Notes: generated from the letters alone by a model not told the origin. A stretch of 64,000 nt of DNA from Alphaproteobacteria bacterium (GCA_017308135.1 JAFKFM010000009.1:124001-188000), one strand, 5' to 3'. Counted from the stretch's first letter, positions 8,443 to 16,121 are shown. Numbers and translations: made by a program.

Positions 8443-8691
8443 ATGGCATTGGGCTTCGACATCTACGCCAAGCGGCCGGACATGTTGCGCGATCTGGTCG
8501 AGAACAGCGACGCGCGCGGCGTTGAGATCCGATGCGCGCCCTGCGCCAAGGCGCTGTCTATTCCGCTGGCCGCGTTGATCGCGCAATTCGGGCCGGACGC
8601 GCCCCAACCCAAACACGCGGGCCCGTTCAAATGCCCGTCGTGCCGACGGCGCCCGACGTTCTTCTCGTGGGTCGGGCCGAACGGGATTTAG
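8443..8691 (+). CDS. Small zinc-ribbon-like protein
   Basis: The 82-aa product has two Cys pairs, CAPC at about residues 32-35 and CPSC at about residues 64-67, compatible with a single zinc ribbon. It ends in a hydrophobic FFSWVGPNGI. It reads rightward within an otherwise leftward operon and is convergent with 8694-9215, so it probably has its own promoter. Function is unknown; small zinc proteins of phages often act on host transcription or nucleases, but nothing here shows that. Confidence 0.55.
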   Translation: MALGFDIYAKRPDMLRDLVENSDARGVEIRCAPCAKALSIPLAALIAQFGPDAPQPKHAGPFKCPSCRRRPTFFSWVGPNGI

Positions 8692-8693
8692 CA

Positions 8694-9215
8694 TCACCCG
8701 CCCTCCGGCTTCGGGGCGGCGGGCTTGGGCGTTGCCGCGCGCGGCATCCAGTAAAGAGGCGCGACGGTTTCAGTGTTGGCCTCGTCCCACCACGCAGGCT
8801 CGTGCTCGTCTTTGTCTTGCCAGAACGCTTCGCCGATGCAGTCGCGCGCATCCAGATAGATGATCGGCGTCCCATCCTTCGGCGCAGTCTTGATATCGCG
8901 CCACTCCGGCACCGCCGCGCCGCGCAGGCGGGCGAGGACGGCGGCGCGAGCTTCGTTGGCGCGTTCCAAGCCGCCGTTTACCCATTCGTGGTCGGTAACG
9001 TGCTGTGCGGCGATCAGCGCATCCACCGCCTCCACGGCGCTCGGGCTCGGCGCCGGTCGGGTGTTCCAGCCTGCTTTCGAGCTTTCCGCGTGACAGGTCA
9101 TGCACTGAATTTTATCGACACGAACCATGCCGTCGTCCGTGCCCATCATGTGCCAGAACTGATTGAGACTTTCGCCCCCGCAAAACGGGCACGGCTTGAG
9201 CGTCACGTCAGCCAT
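8694..9215 (-). CDS. Lar-like zinc domain fused to DUF551-like domain
   Basis: I start at ATG 9215 (MADVTLKPCPFCGG). The N-terminal 45 residues have CPFCGG, a CMTCH pair and ending GWNTRP, which match the Lar/Ral restriction-alleviation type of phage zinc proteins. The C-terminal half (EWRDIKTAPKDGTPIIYLD...W) resembles DUF551, a small phage domain. Lar proteins modulate type I restriction, so an anti-restriction role is plausible. The gene overlaps the HerA-like gene upstream by 8 bases. The fusion is visible directly; the role is inferred. Confidence 0.7.
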   Translation of the reverse strand: MADVTLKPCPFCGGESLNQFWHMMGTDDGMVRVDKIQCMTCHAESSKAGWNTRPAPSPSAVEAVDALIAAQHVTDHEWVNGGLERANEARAAVLARLRGAAVPEWRDIKTAPKDGTPIIYLDARDCIGEAFWQDKDEHEPAWWDEANTETVAPLYWMPRAATPKPAAPKPEGG

Positions 9216-10842
9216 TGGCGCCTCCAAAGAGAATGTCCGCCGCGAGAACCCCGCGGCCATCGGAGGTCACGAGCCCGTTCGAGCGGAGCCGCGACAGATA
9301 CGTGTTGAAGGTGCCGCCGCTCGCCGCCATGCCGAGCGCTTCGGCAAGCGACGTGCGATCGATCGGGTTCGGATACGCCTCGAGAACCCTGTCGAGCATT
9401 CGGCCGACGGCGGCGCCGAGCGATTCGCGCCACATCGCTTGGATCTCGGCGGCGGTCTGCGGCTGCGCGGGCATCGATCCCGCTGCGGCAAGGCCGGCGG
9501 CCGTCGCGCAAACCATGCCGTTGCTCTGGTCGATATAGCCGGCGGTGCGCAGGCGAGAGACGTAGGTATTCCAAGTGCCGCCGGATTTCTTCATGCCGGC
9601 GAGCGTGGCCCATTGCGCGATAGTGAAGCGCGCGGGATGGCGCTGGGCCAGCACGCGAAGGATGCGCATTTCGGCGCCACCCTTGGCGGCCTGGGCCACC
9701 GGGGTTTGAATTGGCGCGTGATTAGCCACGGGCAGCGGCCGGGGCGCCGGCGTCGGGGTCGTCGGCGTGGCCGCGCGAAACTGGCGCACCACCGCTTCGA
9801 TCGACGCGCCAAACTCGCTCGCCATTTGCAATCGGCCTTGAGCGATTCCCTCCGCAACGCCCCGAGCATGCTCGGCCACCATCATCGCTGGATTGGGCGC
9901 GGCCTGGGCGAGCTTCGCCTCGAGATCGGCGATCCTCTTCCGCAGCGCCTTCGGGTCGGCATCCGCCGCCTTCGCCTGGACCTGTGACAGCCGCGCGCGA
10001 ATGTCGGTCAAATCGACCTCGGCAAGGCGTGTCGGCTCCACAACCTCGTCGTCATCGTCGGGCGTGCGCGAGCTGTCGAATGTCTTGATGGCCGGGAACT
10101 TGACGCGCTCAAGCAGCCCGGCGGCCGGGCTCCATACATAGCCCTCGCCGGTCTTAAGGCGCGGCAGATCGGCAAGCAGCTTCTTGCCCTGGTCGCGATC
10201 CGCCTGCCCTTCGATCCAAGCGCCGATAGCGTCGCGATCCTGCGGCGCCGTCAGCTTCATTGCGACGAGCGTCCCGGCTTGCGAGAGAACGTCCTTGTGC
10301 AGCACGGCCGGCCGCTGGGAAATCAGCCACGGACGAAACCCCTTGATGCGCCCGCGCCGGACGATCTGTTCGACGCGATTGAGCATGACGGTCTGGTCGG
10401 GAAGCGGACGCTGCGGCGCGAACATGTCGGCTTCGTCGAGGATCAGATAAAGGGGTTGGCGGTTATGCGCGTAAAGCGCTTCGAGGAACGCGGTCACGAA
10501 CCGCACGCGCCCGCCCATTGTCATGGCCGAAACATCGACCACGCATTGAAGGTTGCTCTTGGCGATCAAGTCGCCGAGCGCCGCGCCGGTCGTGTCGTCG
10601 ATCGGCACGTCGGCATGATCCCCACCGAACACCACGACGGAGAACCCGGCGGCATTCCCGGCCGCGTTGGATTTGAGGCCCCACCATGCGCCGGTCGGGT
10701 CGAGCACGCAGACGCGCGCGCCGGCGGACAGAAATCGCTCTGCCGTGCCCTTGGCGGTGTAGGTCTTGCCGCTGCCGGTCGTGCCGACATAGGCGACGAC
10801 GCGCTGGGCCGCTTCGTCCGGGATCGGGTGCGCGCCCTTCAT
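9208..10842 (-). CDS. HerA-like P-loop ATPase with duplicated C-terminal winged-helix modules
   Basis: ATG 10842 overlaps the upstream stop (TGATG), giving 544 aa. The N-terminal 300 residues are a HerA/FtsK-like ATPase: VGTTGSGKTYTAKG is the Walker A, LYLILDEADMFAPQ the Walker B, with an arginine-rich segment (VRRGRIKGFRPWLISQRP). A coiled coil (about residues 290-340) and a Pro/Thr linker follow. The C-terminus repeats one module: KKSGGTWNTYVSRLRTAGYI and, about 110 residues later, ASGGTFNTYLSRLRSNGLV, two winged-helix-like copies. HerA proteins translocate DNA with NurA-type nucleases. It lies in the operon with bet, so a role in DNA end processing is inferred. Confidence 0.8.
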   Translation of the reverse strand: MKGAHPIPDEAAQRVVAYVGTTGSGKTYTAKGTAERFLSAGARVCVLDPTGAWWGLKSNAAGNAAGFSVVVFGGDHADVPIDDTTGAALGDLIAKSNLQCVVDVSAMTMGGRVRFVTAFLEALYAHNRQPLYLILDEADMFAPQRPLPDQTVMLNRVEQIVRRGRIKGFRPWLISQRPAVLHKDVLSQAGTLVAMKLTAPQDRDAIGAWIEGQADRDQGKKLLADLPRLKTGEGYVWSPAAGLLERVKFPAIKTFDSSRTPDDDDEVVEPTRLAEVDLTDIRARLSQVQAKAADADPKALRKRIADLEAKLAQAAPNPAMMVAEHARGVAEGIAQGRLQMASEFGASIEAVVRQFRAATPTTPTPAPRPLPVANHAPIQTPVAQAAKGGAEMRILRVLAQRHPARFTIAQWATLAGMKKSGGTWNTYVSRLRTAGYIDQSNGMVCATAAGLAAAGSMPAQPQTAAEIQAMWRESLGAAVGRMLDRVLEAYPNPIDRTSLAEALGMAASGGTFNTYLSRLRSNGLVTSDGRGVLAADILFGGANG

Positions 10843-11033
10843 CACGCATCCCTTTCGTTGCCGGTCGCGACCAGCGCGCGGAACTGGCCGAACGTGACGC
10901 ATTTGTCGCGCCGCAGTCCGGCCTTCGCGCGCGCGACCATGAGCTTGAGGCGGCGCATTTCCTTCGACGAGGGATGCGGCACGACGACGGGGCGGCGAAT
11001 CTCGGGGAACTTGATGACGTTCGATTTGGACAT
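10842..11033 (-). CDS. Small basic phage protein upstream of the HerA-like gene
   Basis: ATG 11033 gives 63 residues: MSKSNVIKFPEIRRPVVV followed by a basic helical stretch (MRRLKLMVARAKAGLRRDK) and a short tail. The stop overlaps the next start as TGATG. The opening S-N-V-I-x-F-P-x-x-x-R pattern is common in small alphaproteobacterial proteins but names no function. Coupling to the HerA-like ATPase suggests a partner or DNA-binding accessory. Confidence 0.65.
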   Translation of the reverse strand: MSKSNVIKFPEIRRPVVVPHPSSKEMRRLKLMVARAKAGLRRDKCVTFGQFRALVATGNERDA

Positions 11034-11187
11034 GGGGCACCTGGGTTCGAGAAAGGGTCCGGGGTCTATGCGGCGGTACAGGGAGGGAAAAACCGCCGCC
11101 TCGCTTTGCCGCGCCGCTGACAACAGCGCGACGGGCCGCCCGGTCAGCCGTCGCCAGCGCCGCCGGGATCGGCGGGGCCGGTCGATT

Positions 11188-12225
11188 TCATTCCGGGACG
11201 GCCTCCAACTCCGCACGCCGATCGGCGATGGCACCGCGCGCGTTGGCCTGCTGGATCTTCGCGAGCCGCGCGATGTTCGGTTCGTTCGCCAGCGCCCAGG
11301 CCGTGAGCGTTTCGGGATCGGTGATCTGATCGGCGATTTCCTTGACCGCCTTGTAGGTCGGTTGCGGCGGCCAGGGCGGTAGCGCGTCGGGGTCCGGCTC
11401 GTCTTGCGGTTCGACGCCGCTCGTGTCGCCCGTCTCCGCATAGCGCTGCGTCAGCCGATCGGCCTCGCGCTCGTCCGCCTCGGTCGGCTCGGGTGCGGGC
11501 TCGGGCGCCACGAATTGTTCGCGGGTCGGCGCGGGCGGCGGCGTCACGTCTTTCATCGGCGCGTGATCAAACGCACCCGCTTCCTCGACAACAGCTTCGT
11601 CTCCGAGTTCTTCAGGGAAAGCCCGGCGCAGCGCGGCGGCTTCGGCGCATTTCTCGATCTGCCCGTTCGGCCGCTTCTGCCACATATCGTTGGGCACCTC
11701 GGTCCGTCCCATGCGCGAGTAGGTTTCCAACCAATAGACGCGCGGCCCCGGCACCGGCACGCGCTGGCCGTCGATCAGGCGATAGACCGTGAGTTGACAC
11801 CATTCGGGAAAGCGCACCGTCGCCTTGACTTCGCCCTTCTTGGTCTTGCCCTCGAACGTGCGCTCGATCGTTTCGCCGAACGTCGCGGCATCGGCGCCCG
11901 CGTAAGCCTTCGTCCGAAATGCCGTCGTGCGATGCTCGGCTATGCCCGGCCAAACCGTTTCCTTCATGGAGCTGCTTTCCGAATCCCAGATCGGCACGAT
12001 ATGCACGACCCGCTTAAAGGGATCGAGGCGACGGGCCTTGCAATAGGAGAGCGCCAGCACGACGGAGTCCGGCGTCTTGGCGGCGGGAAACACGGCTTCG
12101 ACCAGCGCCTTCCATGATGCGCGGTCAACGCCGAAACGCTCTTCGAGGCCCTTGGGATAGGGCAGGCGTGGCGGCGAAATCGTCGCGAGCGCGGTTCCGG
12201 CGGTTTGGTTTTGGGTGTCGGTCAT
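11188..12225 (-). CDS. bet: Phage recombination protein Bet (RecT/Redbeta family)
   Basis: The 345-aa product carries the family core in its first 200 residues: VLALSYCKARRLDPFKRVVHIVPIWD, then TVWPGIAEHRTTAFRTKAYAG, and near residue 190 a helix with CAEAAALRRAFPEE. Bet anneals complementary single strands during phage recombination and replication. The last 130 residues are acidic and Pro-rich, a likely flexible tail for partner binding. No lambda-exo-like nuclease is recognisable beside it; the neighbours are a coiled-coil protein upstream and the HerA-like ATPase downstream. Confidence 0.9.
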   Translation of the reverse strand: MTDTQNQTAGTALATISPPRLPYPKGLEERFGVDRASWKALVEAVFPAAKTPDSVVLALSYCKARRLDPFKRVVHIVPIWDSESSSMKETVWPGIAEHRTTAFRTKAYAGADAATFGETIERTFEGKTKKGEVKATVRFPEWCQLTVYRLIDGQRVPVPGPRVYWLETYSRMGRTEVPNDMWQKRPNGQIEKCAEAAALRRAFPEELGDEAVVEEAGAFDHAPMKDVTPPPAPTREQFVAPEPAPEPTEADEREADRLTQRYAETGDTSGVEPQDEPDPDALPPWPPQPTYKAVKEIADQITDPETLTAWALANEPNIARLAKIQQANARGAIADRRAELEAVPE

Positions 12226-12237
12226 GATGCACTCCGA

Positions 12238-13002
12238 TCAGCGCACGGCGGCGCTGGTGTGTTGATAGATGCGCGCCCCGCGCAACTCGCGCCCGCCCGC
12301 TTTGACGAAACCGTTGAGCGCAGTTTCGAGGGCGGCGATCGGCAGATACGGGCGCAGTGCTTCGAGATCCAAATCCTGGCGCGACGCGATTTCGCCTTTC
12401 CAGACCTGGCGCAAGCTGGCGACCGATCCGATCTCGCCGCGCGTGCGGCTGAGTTCCGCGGGCCTCGCGGCGGCTTGCTCGGCCGCACTTTCGGCCTCGG
12501 CCTCTTTCGCCACGGCCGCGTCCATCGCGGCGGCAGCTTCGTGCGTGGCGCCCCGCGCTTCGGCTTCCTGGGCGGCGCGCGCGCGGGCCTCGGCTTCCTC
12601 GCGGACCCGGCGCGCCTCTTCCTCGGCGGCCCGTCGGCGTTCGGCTTCCTTGGCTTGCAGGTACGCGGTCAGCTTGCGCTCGGTTGCGATCTTCAGCGCA
12701 CCCAGCGGATCGACGACGCTGGTCTTGAAGAACGTATCGACGATGCGCCCGCTCGCCAGGAACGGCTCTTTCGCATCGACGCGGCACGCTTCGGCATTCT
12801 TGATCGCCGCCGAAACGAGCTTCACGAAATCCGCGACCTTGCCCGCCGAATTGTCGTCGGTGATTTCCGGCATGCGGCTGGCGGCGGCCTGCAACTCGGC
12901 GGCCCGGTCCAGCAGCGGCTTGTTGGATTCCGCCAGCCGGTCGCGCAGATCGGCGATGGGGTCGGGCGGATTGTTCGACAGGTTGTAAGCAGGTTCGGCC
13001 AT
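12238..13002 (-). CDS. Coiled-coil phage protein upstream of bet
   Basis: The 254-aa product has an N-terminal helical region (about residues 1-110, FVKLVSAAIKNAEACRVDAKEPFLASGRIVDTFF), then a long Ala/Glu/Arg coiled coil (about 112-185), and a globular end that closes with ELRGARIYQHTSAAVR. It sits 12 bases from bet in the same operon. The plan resembles phage DUF1351-like recombination accessory proteins, but I cannot confirm the family. A role in recombination or ssDNA handling is inferred from position. Confidence 0.6.
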   Translation of the reverse strand: MAEPAYNLSNNPPDPIADLRDRLAESNKPLLDRAAELQAAASRMPEITDDNSAGKVADFVKLVSAAIKNAEACRVDAKEPFLASGRIVDTFFKTSVVDPLGALKIATERKLTAYLQAKEAERRRAAEEEARRVREEAEARARAAQEAEARGATHEAAAAMDAAVAKEAEAESAAEQAAARPAELSRTRGEIGSVASLRQVWKGEIASRQDLDLEALRPYLPIAALETALNGFVKAGGRELRGARIYQHTSAAVR

Positions 13003-13018
13003 TGGATTTCCTTTCGAG

Positions 13019-13363
13019 TTAGAACGGGAGTGCCGTTGCCATCAGGTCGATGGCGCGGCGGGGTTGGGCTTTGGCATCGCGCGGGCGCCATTCGCGGGCA
13101 TGCGCGTGGTCGGCGATCTGAAATCTGTATTCGGCCTCGTCGATCGGCCGGCCGGTGCGCAACCAAACATCGTCGAGCGCGACGGTCTCGCCCGCGATTT
13201 CGGCGGCGAGAAACGGCGAACGCTCCATGGCGTTCGTTTCGTTGCCGGGCTCGCGCGCCGTGACGTGGCGATAGATCCGCGCGGGCACTTCCGGGCCGCC
13301 CTTCACGAGGCGGACCATCCAGAAGCCGGGTTGCGGCGCATCGATGGGGCGCGCATCGCTCAT
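13019..13363 (-). CDS. Hypothetical phage early protein
   Basis: The 114-aa soluble protein opens MSDARPIDAPQPGFWMVRLVKGGPEVPARIYRH and contains a short motif DEAEYRFQIADHAHAREWRP near residue 75. It appears beta-rich. ATG 13363 overlaps the upstream stop (ATGA), so translation is coupled. Small proteins starting 'PGFWMVRLVKGGP' are common in early regions of alphaproteobacterial phages; no function is known to me. Confidence 0.65.
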   Translation of the reverse strand: MSDARPIDAPQPGFWMVRLVKGGPEVPARIYRHVTAREPGNETNAMERSPFLAAEIAGETVALDDVWLRTGRPIDEAEYRFQIADHAHAREWRPRDAKAQPRRAIDLMATALPF

Positions 13364-13623
13364 TCTCCCCTCGCCTGCTGGATGTTGCGCCGCTCAACCC
13401 CGAACGTGACGAGGCGATGATTCGCGGGGAACGGCGTCTCGATGACGATCCGCGCGCACGCCTGCTGCTCGCGCGAATGGAGCCGCGTGCCGGTCATGTC
13501 GGCGGTGTCGCGCCAGGTGATCGGGCGCTCGATGATGACCATCGATCCGGGTTCGCGGTCGCAGCGCGTGGCCGTTCCCTCGGCGATCAGACAAGCCGCG
13601 ATGAGGCAGATGATGGAGGTCAT
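13360..13623 (-). CDS. Small probably exported phage protein
   Basis: From ATG 13623 the product is 87 aa. It begins MTSIICLIAACLIAEGTA, a short hydrophobic stretch that could be a signal peptide or lipoprotein leader (Cys at 11), then a polar region with several basic residues. It lies in the leftward operon and overlaps the next gene by 4 bases (ATGA). The family is not recognised. A membrane or periplasmic location is suggested but the hydrophobic segment is short. Confidence 0.55.
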   Translation of the reverse strand: MTSIICLIAACLIAEGTATRCDREPGSMVIIERPITWRDTADMTGTRLHSREQQACARIVIETPFPANHRLVTFGVERRNIQQARGE

Positions 13624-13627
13624 GGCG

Positions 13628-13903
13628 TCACCGCAACTTCGCCAGGGTGGCGCTCGCCGCATCTTCCAACGCGATAAGCTTGTCTTGGGCGATGCGGACG
13701 GTGCTGTTTGGCGCGCCCAGCGGCTTGCTGCGGAATGCCGGGCGCTCAACGCGATCAAACGTCAGCAGATCGCCAAACACCCGCTCGCACTCGATCAAGA
13801 GTTCGACGGCCTCGTTGATCGCAGCGCAGTCAGCCAGGAAGTCCGTCTCTCGACCGGCGCGATGCACGATCACAGATTCGAGCCTGTGCAAAAGATTGCT
13901 CAC
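13628..13903 (-). CDS. Hypothetical phage protein (GTG start)
   Basis: The start is GTG 13903, overlapping the stop of the tiny upstream ORF as GTGA, which decides against longer versions. The 91 residues are mostly helical: SNLLHRLESVIVHRAGRETDFLADCAAINEAVELLIEC, then AQDKLIALEDAASATLAKLR. It may be a small helical bundle. The function is unknown; it is part of the coupled early operon. Confidence 0.6.
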   Translation of the reverse strand: MSNLLHRLESVIVHRAGRETDFLADCAAINEAVELLIECERVFGDLLTFDRVERPAFRSKPLGAPNSTVRIAQDKLIALEDAASATLAKLR

Positions 13904-14007
13904 AGCGCACCTATCGGCCGGCCGGTGCGCATCGCTTCCCGGCGACGCGCGAGATTCGCGCGCGCACGACGCCACAGCGTGAGGCGGGACCACAGGCGGC
14001 GGATCAC
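13900..14007 (-). CDS. 35-residue Arg-rich micro-ORF, coupled at both ends
   Basis: GTG 14007 overlaps the upstream stop as GTGA, and its own stop overlaps the next start as GTGA. The peptide begins MIRRLWSRLTLWRRARANL and ends GRPIGAL; it has about a third Arg. Coupling on both sides within a tightly packed operon is the main evidence that it is translated. It might serve as a translational relay or a small nucleic-acid-binding peptide. No homologue is known to me. Confidence 0.5.
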   Translation of the reverse strand: MIRRLWSRLTLWRRARANLARRREAMRTGRPIGAL

Positions 14008-14288
14008 GCCGCGTCCTCCCGGCGCCCGTCCGTGTACATGTCCTTGGTGGACTGGATCAGCGCCGCGTTCTCGCGCGCGACCTGCTCCATCAGCACTTCG
14101 CGCGCGATCAGCGGCAGAAAGTCGATGGGCTCGCCCACGCGGACGTGCTTGCGCTTCAACCCGTCCAATTTCGTCCGCCAGCCGGTTGCGGCGTAGATCC
14201 GGCCGTCGCCGTACTCGACCTCCAGGTCGAATTCAGCTTCGCCGTCGTCGCCGTAGCGCAGCGTGGCTTCGGTGCGGAGCGTGCCCAT
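14004..14288 (-). CDS. Hypothetical phage early protein
   Basis: The 94-aa acidic protein starts at ATG 14288, four bases after the previous stop, with GAGG upstream. The N-terminal 60 residues alternate in a beta pattern (TEATLRYGDDGEAEFDLEVEYGDGRIYAATGWR) and the C-terminal part is helical (LIAREVLMEQVARENAALIQ). I do not recognise the family; it is not secreted and has no Cys motif. Confidence 0.65.
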   Translation of the reverse strand: MGTLRTEATLRYGDDGEAEFDLEVEYGDGRIYAATGWRTKLDGLKRKHVRVGEPIDFLPLIAREVLMEQVARENAALIQSTKDMYTDGRREDAA

Positions 14289-14292
14289 CGGA

Positions 14293-14634
14293 TCAGTCCT
14301 CGACCCGGCGCCAGCCTTCGGGCGTGTACTCGCGCTGGCGGCGCACGTGGTACACGCCGGGCTCGAACTTGATCGTCTCGTGCGTGTCGTTCGGGCGCAG
14401 ATGCTCGAGCGTGCCGCCCTCGCCGCCCACGACGACGAAGCAATCCATGATGCTGTCGGGCAGCCGGCGCAGCGTCACCGCCTCGCCTTCCATCACGTGA
14501 TGATGGCCGGTTTCCGAATGCGTGACGATCAACTTGCCGTTCTCGCGCGGCACCTCGACCGTCCCCTTGGGCAGCGCCGCGATCTTGCGGATGTAGATGT
14601 CGCCTTGCGCGCAGACTTCGTTGAACTTCTTCAT
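14293..14634 (-). CDS. His-rich beta-fold phage protein next to the DUF6745-like gene
   Basis: The 113-aa product starts at ATG 14634 after AAAGGA. It has a Gln-Gly-Asp opening (CAQGDIYIRKIAALP), then LIVTHSETGHHHVMEG, and a YHVRRQREYTPEGWRRVED end. The HSETGHHH cluster could bind a metal; the alternating hydrophobic pattern suggests a small beta barrel or cupin-like fold. It lies 11 bases downstream of the repeat-bearing DUF6745-like gene. From memory, proteins of this pattern often sit beside DUF6745 genes, which suggests a functional pair. No enzymatic role can be assigned. Confidence 0.6.
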   Translation of the reverse strand: MKKFNEVCAQGDIYIRKIAALPKGTVEVPRENGKLIVTHSETGHHHVMEGEAVTLRRLPDSIMDCFVVVGGEGGTLEHLRPNDTHETIKFEPGVYHVRRQREYTPEGWRRVED

Positions 14635-14645
14635 GATTTTTCCTT

Positions 14646-16121
14646 TCAGGTGCGAATCTCGGGTTTGAGGAATTGACGGGCGTCGTCGAAGCCGAACGTC
14701 CAGGCATTGGCTTGAAGCGCGGTTTTCATGGCGGGCGGGACCGGCAACGCGAACTCGCGCCCCGTGCCGCAGCGGACCTGGAGGAATTTCTCGCGGCCCG
14801 AGCCCGGTAGATCGACCTCGATCAGCGTGCCGATTTCCGGATCTTCGTCGCGGTCGATCGTCTTGGCGGACAGCGCCGTCAGGATCGAATTCCAGCCGAG
14901 GATTTCGCAGGCGGCGCGGCGCTGCTCGACATTGGCCCAGGTCAGCGCCTTCTCGGGCGTGAGCGACGCGCGATCCTCGATCCAGTCGCCGGGAATACGC
15001 ACGCCGTGCCAGTGATAGAGCGACCAGCCGTCGCGCCAGCGATGCGATGGGCCGGTTTCGCAATGAGGGCGATTTTCGGCATCGACTTTCAGGACTTCGG
15101 GAAAGTCCGACACCATGCAGAACTCGGGATGCATGACGCGGAAGCCGCCGTGGATCGCGGCCCGTTCCCAATGCGCGTAGGCGTCGTGTTCCTTGAGGCG
15201 CAGGCCGAGAATGTCGCGCGCCGCCGACAGATAGCAGTCGTAATAGGCCCACATGTTGCCGCCCTGGTAGACGGCGGCCCAGCGCTTCGCGCAGGCGATG
15301 CCGAGTTTGCCAGCGAGATCGAAGCACGCTCGCGCCGCGGCGAAATCGTGCAGGTCGATCGCATTGCCGGGCATGGGGCTTTCGCCGGTGGCCGCGCCGG
15401 TGGCCGCGTCGGTGGCCGCGCGGGTGGCCGCGTAGGTGGCCGCGCCGGTGGCCGCGCCGGTGGCCGCGTCGGTGGCCGCGCCGGTGGCCGCGCCGGTGGC
15501 CGCGTAGGTGGCCGCGCCGGTGGCCGCGCGGGTGGCCGCGCCGGTGGCCGCGCGGGTGGCCGCGTCGGTGGCCGCGCCGGTGGCCGCGCCGGTGGCCGCG
15601 TAGGTGGCCGCGCGGGTGGCCGCGTCGGTGGCCGCGCCGGTGGCCGCGCGGGTGGCCGCGCCGGTGGCCGCGTCGGTGGCCGCGCGGGTGGCCGCGTCGG
15701 TGGCCGCGTAGGTGGCCGCGCCGGTGGCCGCGCGGGTGGCCGCGTCGGTGGCCGCGCCGGTGGCCGCGCCGGTGGCCGCGTAGGTGGCCGCGCCGGTGGC
15801 CGCGCCGGTGGCTTTCGCAGCGCGTCCGCTTTGCTTCATCAAGCCCGGCGCGTTCTCGTGCCAGATCGCGGCGGCGGCGCCATACGCGAACGCCATCACC
15901 AGCGGCGACGGCACGATCACGACGCGCGGGGTTTTGAGACCGGCGGCGGCGTACATGCCCTTGATCGCCGGGATGATCTTGTCGGGCTCGATCGGGTCGG
16001 TGCGCATGGCGCGCGAAATCCAAAGCTTCGCGTGCTCGTCCATGCGGCGCTTTTCGTCGGGCGTGATGCCGCCATGCGCTTTGCTCGGCGTGCGGATGAT
16101 TTTCTGGCTGGCCTGGCTCAT
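14646..16121 (-). CDS. DUF6745-like protein with long Ala-Thr tetrapeptide repeat
   Basis: I start at ATG 16121, preceded by GGGAGGGG; upstream starts would lie in the operator region. The 491-aa protein has an N-terminal helical part (about residues 1-100), then 35 tandem tetrapeptides of form T-x-A-A with x only Gly, Asp, Arg or Tyr, then a C-terminal part with VYQGGNMWAYYDCYLSAARD, a segment HCETGPSHRWRDGWSLYHWHG, and TWANVEQRRAACEILGW. The last two blocks match the DUF6745 pattern. As first gene of the leftward operon it is controlled by the two operators at 16172-16206. Function is unknown; the repeat may form a helical spacer or surface. Confidence 0.7.
   Translation of the reverse strand: MSQASQKIIRTPSKAHGGITPDEKRRMDEHAKLWISRAMRTDPIEPDKIIPAIKGMYAAAGLKTPRVVIVPSPLVMAFAYGAAAAIWHENAPGLMKQSGRAAKATGAATGAATYAATGAATGAATDAATRAATGAATYAATDAATRAATDAATGAATRAATGAATDAATRAATYAATGAATGAATDAATRAATGAATRAATGAATYAATGAATGAATDAATGAATGAATYAATRAATDAATGAATGESPMPGNAIDLHDFAAARACFDLAGKLGIACAKRWAAVYQGGNMWAYYDCYLSAARDILGLRLKEHDAYAHWERAAIHGGFRVMHPEFCMVSDFPEVLKVDAENRPHCETGPSHRWRDGWSLYHWHGVRIPGDWIEDRASLTPEKALTWANVEQRRAACEILGWNSILTALSAKTIDRDEDPEIGTLIEVDLPGSGREKFLQVRCGTGREFALPVPPAMKTALQANAWTFGFDDARQFLKPEIRT
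15391..15810. repeat. 35 tandem copies of a 12-bp unit, coding
   Basis: The plus-strand unit is GCCGCG-NN-GGTG, repeated 35 times without a break. Ten positions are invariant in all copies; only the NN pair varies, and only as CC, TC, CG or TA. On the coding (minus) strand the pair is the first two bases of one codon, giving Gly, Asp, Arg or Tyr. There are no synonymous differences at the other codons. The array is open in several frames on both strands, so long ORFs on the opposite strand here are shadows. Confidence 0.97.

Noticed and set aside
15391..15810. Possible CRISPR array
   Set aside because: The units are contiguous 12-mers with no spacers and sit within a coding frame; no cas genes are near.
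15391..15810. Diversity-generating retroelement variable region
   Set aside because: No reverse transcriptase or template repeat is found, and the variation is not adenine-specific.
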